Assembly (NCBI RefSeq): GCF_025961315.1
Contig: NZ_JAOQNK010000001.1
Coordinates: forward strand, 4,216,001-4,280,000
DNA: 64,000 bases
Reading direction: 5' to 3'
Source: Sphingobacterium kitahiroshimense
Lineage (GTDB): Bacteria; Bacteroidota; Bacteroidia; Sphingobacteriales; Sphingobacteriaceae
Below the pieces are notes generated by a model, which had not been told where the DNA came from, did no database searches, and worked only from the letters and a program-made list of their open reading frames with translations. A program made the translations under genes and the position numbers. Shown one piece after another: positions 43,434 through 48,944 of the stretch (positions are counted from its first letter, which is position 1; every line of letters begins with the position of its first letter).

Positions 43434-44924
43434 ATGTCACCAATAATTTTATTATCATTTTTGGTGGTCTACTTTGCTGTTTTACTTGCCGTAGCGCATT
43501 TTACTTCAAAGGGATCATCAGATAACTCCACTTTTTTTGTGGCTAATCGCAATTCGAAATGGTATATGGTTGCCTTTGGAATGATTGGTACTGCATTGTC
43601 AGGAGTGACTTTTATTTCAGTACCGGGAGCAGTTGGTGCTTCAGAATTTAGCTACTTTCAGTTTGTACTCGGAAATGCCGTTGGTTTTATTATCATCGCA
43701 TATGTCTTGTTACCGCTATATTATAGGATGAACCTAACTTCTATTTACACCTATTTAGAAGAACGTTTTGGTCATACAACCTATAAAACAGGAGCAGCTA
43801 TTTTTTTAATTTCAAGAACGATTGGTTCTGCCTTTCGTCTTTACTTGGTTGCTATTGTATTGCAACATTTTATTTTTGACGCTTGGAATATTCCTTTTGT
43901 AGTTACAGTTGTCATCTGTCTGTTGTTAATTTGGCTTTATACAAATAAAGGCGGGTTGAAGACAATTATTGTTACAGATACACTGCAAACAACATTTTTG
44001 ATAACAGCGGTTATTCTTTCCATCTACTTTATGGCTAAAGGACTAAACTTTGGAATTGTTGATACTTTCGAAGCAGTTAAAGAAAGTAGCTATTCTAAAA
44101 TATTCTTTTTGGATGATTTTGTTGGTAGCAAAGCTAATTTTTGGAAACAATTTCTAGGGGGGATTTTTGTAACCATTGCCATGACAGGATTAGACCAGGA
44201 TCTGATGCAGAAGAACCTCTCCATGGGAACAATCAAAGAGGCTCAAAAGAATATGATTACCTTTACCAGTGTATTTGTGGTGATCAATATTTTCTTTTTA
44301 GCAGTTGGAGCACTGCTCTATATCTATGCAGAGAAAAATGGAATTGATATCAGTCAGCTCGCTACTCGTGATTATTTATATCCTGAAATTGCTTTAAATC
44401 ATTTGGCTATTCTTCCGGCAATAATTTTTATGATGGGATTGACGGCAGCTACATTTGCAACTACTGACTCAGCATTAACTGCTTTGACGACTTCGTATTG
44501 TATTGATTTCCTAAATTTCAATAAAAAAGAGAATCCAAATGATCCTGTATTGGTTAAGCAACGCAATTATGTACATTTTGGCTTTTCTATTGTTATGTTA
44601 TTGGTGATTTTAGTATTCAAATTAATCAATGATGATTCGGTCGTAAACGCAATCTTTACAGCTGCAAGTTACACATATGGTCCATTGTTGGGACTCTTTG
44701 TTGTAGGTATTGCTACAAAATACGCAGTTAAAGACAAACTAGTGCCTTTCATTTGTGTTATATCACCAGCTATTTTGTATATTTTGAAAACTTATGTAAT
44801 AGAAGTTTATACGCCGTATGTAATCGGTTTAGACTTGATCATTATCAATGGTTTTATAACATTCTTATTGTTGATTTTAACTTCTCCGGGTAAAGCCTCC
44901 GATAGAGCGCTTTCACATAATTAA
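43434..44924 (+). CDS. Sodium:solute symporter (SSS family), putative MurNAc/amino-sugar importer
   Basis: The 496-residue inner membrane protein has about 13 hydrophobic helices and SSS features: FFVANRNSKWYMVAFGMIGTALSGVTFISVPG near the N-terminus, VTDTLQTTFL mid-protein, and FMMGLTAATFATTDSALTALTTSYCIDFL, which carries the sodium-site Ser/Thr region. It starts 30 nt after murQ, so it very likely imports the MurNAc or disaccharide used by MurQ. The import would be of free sugar, requiring a separate kinase. The Tannerella mur operon also includes an inner membrane MurNAc transporter, which is a useful precedent. Confidence 0.88.
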   Translation: MSPIILLSFLVVYFAVLLAVAHFTSKGSSDNSTFFVANRNSKWYMVAFGMIGTALSGVTFISVPGAVGASEFSYFQFVLGNAVGFIIIAYVLLPLYYRMNLTSIYTYLEERFGHTTYKTGAAIFLISRTIGSAFRLYLVAIVLQHFIFDAWNIPFVVTVVICLLLIWLYTNKGGLKTIIVTDTLQTTFLITAVILSIYFMAKGLNFGIVDTFEAVKESSYSKIFFLDDFVGSKANFWKQFLGGIFVTIAMTGLDQDLMQKNLSMGTIKEAQKNMITFTSVFVVINIFFLAVGALLYIYAEKNGIDISQLATRDYLYPEIALNHLAILPAIIFMMGLTAATFATTDSALTALTTSYCIDFLNFNKKENPNDPVLVKQRNYVHFGFSIVMLLVILVFKLINDDSVVNAIFTAASYTYGPLLGLFVVGIATKYAVKDKLVPFICVISPAILYILKTYVIEVYTPYVIGLDLIIINGFITFLLLILTSPGKASDRALSHN

Positions 44925-44938
44925 AAAAAGTTAAGTGA

Positions 44939-44970
44939 TTTGTACGTGCAAAAAAATTAAGTTAAGTTTG
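44939..44970 (+). promoter_or_regulatory. Promoter of the purine nucleoside phosphorylase gene
   Basis: TTTG (44939-44942) and TAAGTTTG (44963-44970) match the -33 and -7 elements with 20 nt between them. The -7 element lies inside the loop of an inverted repeat (44944-44956 with 44981-44993). Confidence 0.5.
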
Positions 44971-44993
44971 ATTAAATTAGTTTTTTTGCACGT
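44944..44993. repeat. 13-bp inverted repeat flanking a promoter and abutting a start codon
   Basis: ACGTGCAAAAAAA (44944-44956) is the exact reverse complement of TTTTTTTGCACGT (44981-44993). The 24-nt interval holds the TAAGTTTG element and the right arm ends on the base before the ATG. It may act as terminator for the symporter gene, as operator, or as a translation-start hairpin. Confidence 0.7.
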
Positions 44994-45809
44994 ATGTATC
45001 AATTGATAGAAGAAACCGCTGGATTTATCCGCAAGAAAATAGGCGATTTTCAGCCTGAATTTGGAATAATACTAGGTACTGGATTGGGTAAGTTGGTCGA
45101 TGAGATCGACGTCCAGTATTCATTGATGTATTCCAATATCCCCAACTTTCCCATTTCTACAGTTGAATTTCATTCCGGTAAATTGATATTCGGTACGCTG
45201 AATGGTCGTAGGGTTGTAGCGATGCAGGGTAGACTTCATTATTATGAAGGCTACAATATGAAAGAAATTACATTTCCAATCCGTATCATGAAAGTCTTGG
45301 GCATTCAGAAGCTCTTTGTTTCAAATGCCTCAGGATCTTTAAACCCTAATATTCTTAAAGGTGATTTGGGTATTATTTCCGATCACATTAATTTGTTGCC
45401 AGATAATCCGCTACGTGGTTCAAACTTAGCCGCATTCGGTCCACGTTTTCCTGATATGAGTCAACCCTATAACCGTGAAATGGTAAAGCAAGGTTTAGAC
45501 ATTGCTGTCCACAAAGAAATTAGGGCGCATGAGGTTGTATATGTAGCCGCCCCGGGACCAAATTTGGAAACTAAAGCCGAGTATCGTTACATGAGATTGA
45601 TTGGTGGTGATATTGTAGGGATGAGTACTGTGCCTGAAGTTATTGTCGCTAATCATATGGATATACCTGTTTTTGCGATCTCTGTGATTACTGATGAGGG
45701 TTTTCATGATCATCTGCAACCTGTTTCTTTGCAGGATATCGTAGATATAGCAGCAAAAGCTGAACCAAAGATGACGTTAATTTTGAAAGAATTAATAGCT
45801 TTGCAATAG
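44994..45809 (+). CDS. punA: Purine-nucleoside phosphorylase (trimeric PNP)
   Basis: The enzyme splits purine nucleosides with phosphate into base and ribose-1-P. The 271-residue protein has the trimeric PNP pattern: FGIILGTGLGKLVDEI (23-38), FHSGKLIFG, QGRLHYYEGY, VSNASGSLNPNILKGDLGIISDHINL and GPNLETKAEYRYMRLIGGDIVGMST, which carries the base-binding Glu and Met. It follows the symporter by 69 nt but has its own promoter, so it is probably not part of the MurNAc locus. Cytoplasmic. Confidence 0.95.
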   Translation: MYQLIEETAGFIRKKIGDFQPEFGIILGTGLGKLVDEIDVQYSLMYSNIPNFPISTVEFHSGKLIFGTLNGRRVVAMQGRLHYYEGYNMKEITFPIRIMKVLGIQKLFVSNASGSLNPNILKGDLGIISDHINLLPDNPLRGSNLAAFGPRFPDMSQPYNREMVKQGLDIAVHKEIRAHEVVYVAAPGPNLETKAEYRYMRLIGGDIVGMSTVPEVIVANHMDIPVFAISVITDEGFHDHLQPVSLQDIVDIAAKAEPKMTLILKELIALQ

Positions 45810-45837
45810 TTTTTAAACAATACTAGTTCAAATATTA

Positions 45838-47826
45838 ATGAAGGTGACCCTGCGCTTATTAGCGATTTTTTGTTGTATTCTTGGTTTTGTAAATCAAGTT
45901 CAAGCACAAAGTAATGATGAATGGAGTAGTGCTTTAGATTCTGCTAGGGCAAAAGAGGATGCAAAACAGGATTCTGTTATTTTGTCTGCTAAATATATTC
46001 GATATACAACATTGGATATGATGAAAAAAGGAACCTACACCGTTCAAATAGATACATCACATCGTAATTTTCAATATTACAATAAACAGAATTTACCAGG
46101 GAATCCGAGTATCAATTTAGGCTCCTACGGTTTGGCAACGCGTGACCTATTATTTCAACCTAGTAAAACGATAGGTTTTCAAAGTGGATTTCATAGCTTG
46201 GAGCGGACCTTATACAGACCGGATTCTATTCAATATTTTAGGGCCCGTGCTAGATTTTCGGAACTTTATGCTGTAGGTTTTTTCTTTGATGATCAAGTGT
46301 TTCGTGCTAGACTTGCACAAAATATAAATCCAAGACTTAATATAGGTGGAGAATTTCATGCAACAAGAGCAGATGGATATTATACCAATCAGAAGTATTC
46401 CGATATCAAATCGGCTTTATTTGCTTGGTACGAGTCCGAAAATCACCGCTATAATTTGTTGACAAATTTAGTGTTTAATAAACTTGATGCTTCAGAGAAT
46501 GGTTCGATTTTATCAGATAATATATTCAAAGATAAAGAAAAACAATCGTCCGATCGTTACCCCGTAAGATTACAGGGGCAAGGAGACAATAGACCTCGAA
46601 ATGAATGGCGTGATAATTCATTCTTCCTTCGTCAATCGATGTTTCTTGGTCATCTTGATACCGTTGATGCAGGTAAGTCTACGATGCAGATTTACCCTAC
46701 AAATAGTGTTGCACATAATAGTTCTGTACGGATTCAGAAATATAATTTTTTTAAAAATGAAACCGATGCTAATGGTGCTTTCCCCTATGGCTCTTCCAGA
46801 TTAACGCAGGATACAACGGAAATTACTTCTATTTCAAATGAATTTGAATATAGCTTTTACTTGAGGGGAAAATCTATTTTTAAAAATGAAGCGAAATTAA
46901 ATGTTGCTTTTCAACATGATATGTATTGGTATTCCGATAGTGGTGTCAATAACAGATTTTATCAAAATGGTATGCTAAAGGGGGAGCTGGGGTATAAGTT
47001 CTCAGATCGAGTCAATCTGACAGGTAAAGTCAATCAGATAGTGATGGGTCATAATTTTGGTGATTATCTTTATGAAGCAAAAGCCGACTTTTTATTAAGT
47101 TCTAATGTTGGTAAAATTACGCTTTCGGCTTATTCGCAGAATAAATCACCAGAAATGGTGTTTAATCGAATGAATTATACGTACCATCAATGGGAGCGGG
47201 ATCTTAATAAAACAAAAACACAAAATCTAGCTTTTCAGTATAGCAATCCAAAAATTGGGTTCAATGGAAAGGTTGAATACTTTTTAATGGATAACTATCT
47301 TTATTTTAAAGAGATTGATAATCCGCAAAATGATCCACGTCTGGCTAAATTAATTGAACCGGCGCAATTAGGATCTGTTAATCTATTAAAGGTTTCAGTA
47401 GGACAAAAGTTCAAGTTTAGTAAATTTACCTTGGATAACTTAATTGTATATCAAAAAACAGATCAGCAGGAAACACTTGCAACTCCTGAAATATATACCT
47501 GGCATAGTTTGTATTACAGCAATGTGCTTTATAAGGTGGTTGATTTCAACATTGGAGTTGATGCACGTTTCAACACTCCGTTTACAACACCATCTTATTC
47601 AATTAATGCAAGTCAGTTTTATAATGATAATGCAGGGATTAAATTTTCGACTTATCCTATATTTGATGCGTGGGCTACAGCAAACATACAACGCGTGACA
47701 CTTTTTATCAGTTGTAATTTTGTAAACCAATATTTGGGCATGCCAAAAGGCTATTATACTGTTCGTCGTTATCCGATGAATGATGCGAATATAAGATTTG
47801 GTGTTTCTTGGAAATTCTATGACTAA
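45838..47826 (+). CDS. Putative porin (Porin_10-like outer membrane barrel)
   Basis: The 662-residue protein has a signal peptide (to about VQA, residue 23) and then a long series of amphipathic beta strands rich in Tyr, Asn and Arg, ending with SWKFYD. The N-terminal region (SLERTLYRPDSIQYFRARARFSELYAVGFF) resembles the Bacteroidota putative porin family PF14121. It is likely an outer membrane channel of unknown specificity. It follows PNP after 28 nt; many Bacteroidota genomes place such a porin after punA, though I state this from memory. Confidence 0.75.
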   Translation: MKVTLRLLAIFCCILGFVNQVQAQSNDEWSSALDSARAKEDAKQDSVILSAKYIRYTTLDMMKKGTYTVQIDTSHRNFQYYNKQNLPGNPSINLGSYGLATRDLLFQPSKTIGFQSGFHSLERTLYRPDSIQYFRARARFSELYAVGFFFDDQVFRARLAQNINPRLNIGGEFHATRADGYYTNQKYSDIKSALFAWYESENHRYNLLTNLVFNKLDASENGSILSDNIFKDKEKQSSDRYPVRLQGQGDNRPRNEWRDNSFFLRQSMFLGHLDTVDAGKSTMQIYPTNSVAHNSSVRIQKYNFFKNETDANGAFPYGSSRLTQDTTEITSISNEFEYSFYLRGKSIFKNEAKLNVAFQHDMYWYSDSGVNNRFYQNGMLKGELGYKFSDRVNLTGKVNQIVMGHNFGDYLYEAKADFLLSSNVGKITLSAYSQNKSPEMVFNRMNYTYHQWERDLNKTKTQNLAFQYSNPKIGFNGKVEYFLMDNYLYFKEIDNPQNDPRLAKLIEPAQLGSVNLLKVSVGQKFKFSKFTLDNLIVYQKTDQQETLATPEIYTWHSLYYSNVLYKVVDFNIGVDARFNTPFTTPSYSINASQFYNDNAGIKFSTYPIFDAWATANIQRVTLFISCNFVNQYLGMPKGYYTVRRYPMNDANIRFGVSWKFYD

Positions 47827-47969
47827 AAATATTGAAAATTATATGCGTGGCTTCTAGTGGATTGCGTTTTTAAGCGTAAAAAACTTTTGAAATAATTTTG
47901 AGAGTCGAAATTTTGCAGTACATTTGCATACGCAATTAGGGAAAGGTATTATATACCAAGAACTAAAGC

Positions 47970-47986
47970 GGAGAATTAGCTCAGCT
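47970..47986 (+). pseudogene. tRNA-Val 5' fragment
   Basis: GGAGAATTAGCTCAGCT (17 nt) equals the 5' end of the tRNA-Val genes that follow. It then breaks into unrelated sequence (AATTTATTGAAAG). A similar TTCATTGAAAG spacer occurs before the third intact tRNA, so this is a remnant of the same repeat unit. Confidence 0.7.
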
Positions 47987-48012
47987 AATTTATTGAAAGT
48001 CTGAAAAAAAAT

Positions 48013-48087
48013 GGAGAATTAGCTCAGCTGGTTCAGAGCATCTGCCTTACAAGCAGAGGGTCACTGGTTCGAACCCAGTATTCTCCA
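48013..48087 (+). tRNA. tRNA-Val (anticodon UAC)
   Basis: A full 75-nt cloverleaf. Acceptor GGAGAAT pairs with ATTCTCC, anticodon stem TCTGC/GCAGA encloses loop CTTACAA (anticodon TAC), and the T arm is ACTGG-TTCGAAC-CCAGT. The discriminator is A and the CCA end is not encoded. First of three identical copies. Confidence 0.97.
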
Positions 48088-48117
48088 CACAAACAGAAGT
48101 GTTTCAAAATACTTAAT

Positions 48118-48192
48118 GGAGAATTAGCTCAGCTGGTTCAGAGCATCTGCCTTACAAGCAGAGGGTCACTGGTTCGAACCCAGTATTCTCCA
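48118..48192 (+). tRNA. tRNA-Val (anticodon UAC), second copy
   Basis: Identical to the copy at 48013. The 30-nt spacer between copies (CACAAACAGAAGTG... type) is repeated after this gene as well, so the unit is a 105-bp tandem repeat. Confidence 0.97.
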
Positions 48193-48222
48193 CACAAACA
48201 GAAGTGTTTCAAAATACTTAAA

Positions 48223-48277
48223 TGTGAATTGGCTCAGCTGGTTCAGAGCATCCCTATATATCGGGAGTGGTCACTGA
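48223..48277 (+). pseudogene. Degenerate tRNA-Val copy with a palindromic anticodon arm
   Basis: It lies in exact 105-bp register with the two preceding tRNAs. The acceptor is altered (TGTGAAT) and the D arm is intact. The anticodon arm is replaced by TCCCTATATATCGGGA, and after GTCACTG the sequence diverges, so the T arm and 3' acceptor are missing. It cannot be a working tRNA. The arm resembles that of the fragment at 48677. Confidence 0.8.
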
Positions 48278-48306
48278 CAAATGAGATGGTTCATTGAAAG
48301 AAAAAA

Positions 48307-48381
48307 GGAGAATTAGCTCAGCTGGTTCAGAGCATCTGCCTTACAAGCAGAGGGTCACTGGTTCGAACCCAGTATTCTCCA
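48307..48381 (+). tRNA. tRNA-Val (anticodon UAC), third copy
   Basis: Identical 75-nt cloverleaf. Unlike the first two it is followed directly by a strong terminator and then a GIY-YIG ORF. Confidence 0.97.
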
Positions 48382-48385
48382 CATC

Positions 48386-48413
48386 AAAGCATCGATTTAT
48401 CGATGCTTTTTTT
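48386..48413 (+). terminator. Terminator after the third tRNA-Val
   Basis: The stem AAAGCATCGAT (48386-48396) pairs with ATCGATGCTTT (48399-48409), followed by a T-run. The same hairpin recurs at 48742, after the degenerate tRNA. Confidence 0.85.
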
Positions 48414-48427
48414 ATTTACCCCTTTTT

Positions 48428-48673
48428 ATGTATTTCCTATATATTTTATATTCGTTAAGCTGTGACCGGTATTATATCGGTGTTTCTTCAGATGTTGAGG
48501 GGCGACTTCGCAGGCATAACGCTGTTTATAAAAAAGGTTTTACCGGTAGAGCTCAGGATTGGGAGGTTGTATACCAGGAAGAATATGGCTCTAAGCATGA
48601 TGCTTTGATTAGGGAAACGCTTATTAAATCTTGGAAAAGCCGTTTAAAAATCGAAGAATTGATTCGTGTCTAG
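48428..48673 (+). CDS. GIY-YIG nuclease-domain protein
   Basis: The 81-residue protein is a stand-alone GIY-YIG domain of the UvrC/YhbQ-like type. It shows the first strand LYILYSL (GIY position 5-7), RYYIG (YIG at 16-18), the Arg-rich helix EGRLRRHN, and a C-terminal RETLIKSWKSRLKIEELI helix with Glu63 as the expected metal ligand. The domain cuts DNA in relatives. Its start lies within a segment that is duplicated at 48784, and its stop is 3 nt before a degenerate tRNA-Val. Such placement suggests a homing-like or repeat-spreading element attached to tRNA genes; activity is not known. Confidence 0.85.
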   Translation: MYFLYILYSLSCDRYYIGVSSDVEGRLRRHNAVYKKGFTGRAQDWEVVYQEEYGSKHDALIRETLIKSWKSRLKIEELIRV

Positions 48674-48676
48674 TAC

Positions 48677-48737
48677 GCTGGTTCAGATCATCCCGATACA
48701 TCGGGAGTGGTCACTGGTTCGAACCCAGTATTCTGCA
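48677..48737 (+). pseudogene. Degenerate tRNA-Val 3' portion with a palindromic anticodon arm
   Basis: GCTGGTTCAG begins inside the D arm. The anticodon arm is TCCCGATACATCGGGA, replacing TCTGCCTTACAAGCAGA at nearly the same length. The T arm is intact and the acceptor 3' strand has one change (ATTCTGC). The 5' acceptor half is absent, so it is not a functional tRNA. Confidence 0.8.
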
Positions 48738-48822
48738 CATCAAAGCATCGATTTATCGATGCTTTTTTTATTTACTCCTTTTTATGTTTCCTTTATATTT
48801 TATCGAAGCTAAATTGATCTAG
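48738..48822 (+). repeat. Second copy of the terminator plus nuclease-start segment, with a decayed GIY-YIG ORF
   Basis: The sequence from 48738 repeats that from 48382 almost exactly (CATCAAAGCATCG, the hairpin, TTTATTTAC, CCTTTTTATG). The terminator copy is at 48742-48769. The ATG at 48784 starts MFPLYFIEAKLI and stops at 48822, compared with MYFLYILYSL in the intact ORF. This is what a truncated second GIY-YIG unit would look like. Confidence 0.75.
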
Positions 48823-48944
48823 CTGATTGCTTTCGCAATTGAAATTTACCTCATAGTAGTGTTGTCATTTTAAAGATGTTCAAACACGATGAGTTTTCAT
48901 ATAAACATTTATATATTTGATTGTATTATATAAACTTATTAGAA

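Noticed and set aside
48013..48381. Regular 105-bp repeats that could suggest a CRISPR array
   Set aside because: The repeated unit is a tRNA-Val gene plus its spacer, and the spacers are themselves identical rather than unique.
48631..48822. 63-codon frame overlapping the GIY-YIG end and the defective tRNA
   Set aside because: Not accepted as a gene because it spans a tRNA remnant and a terminator; kept only as a clue in the findings.
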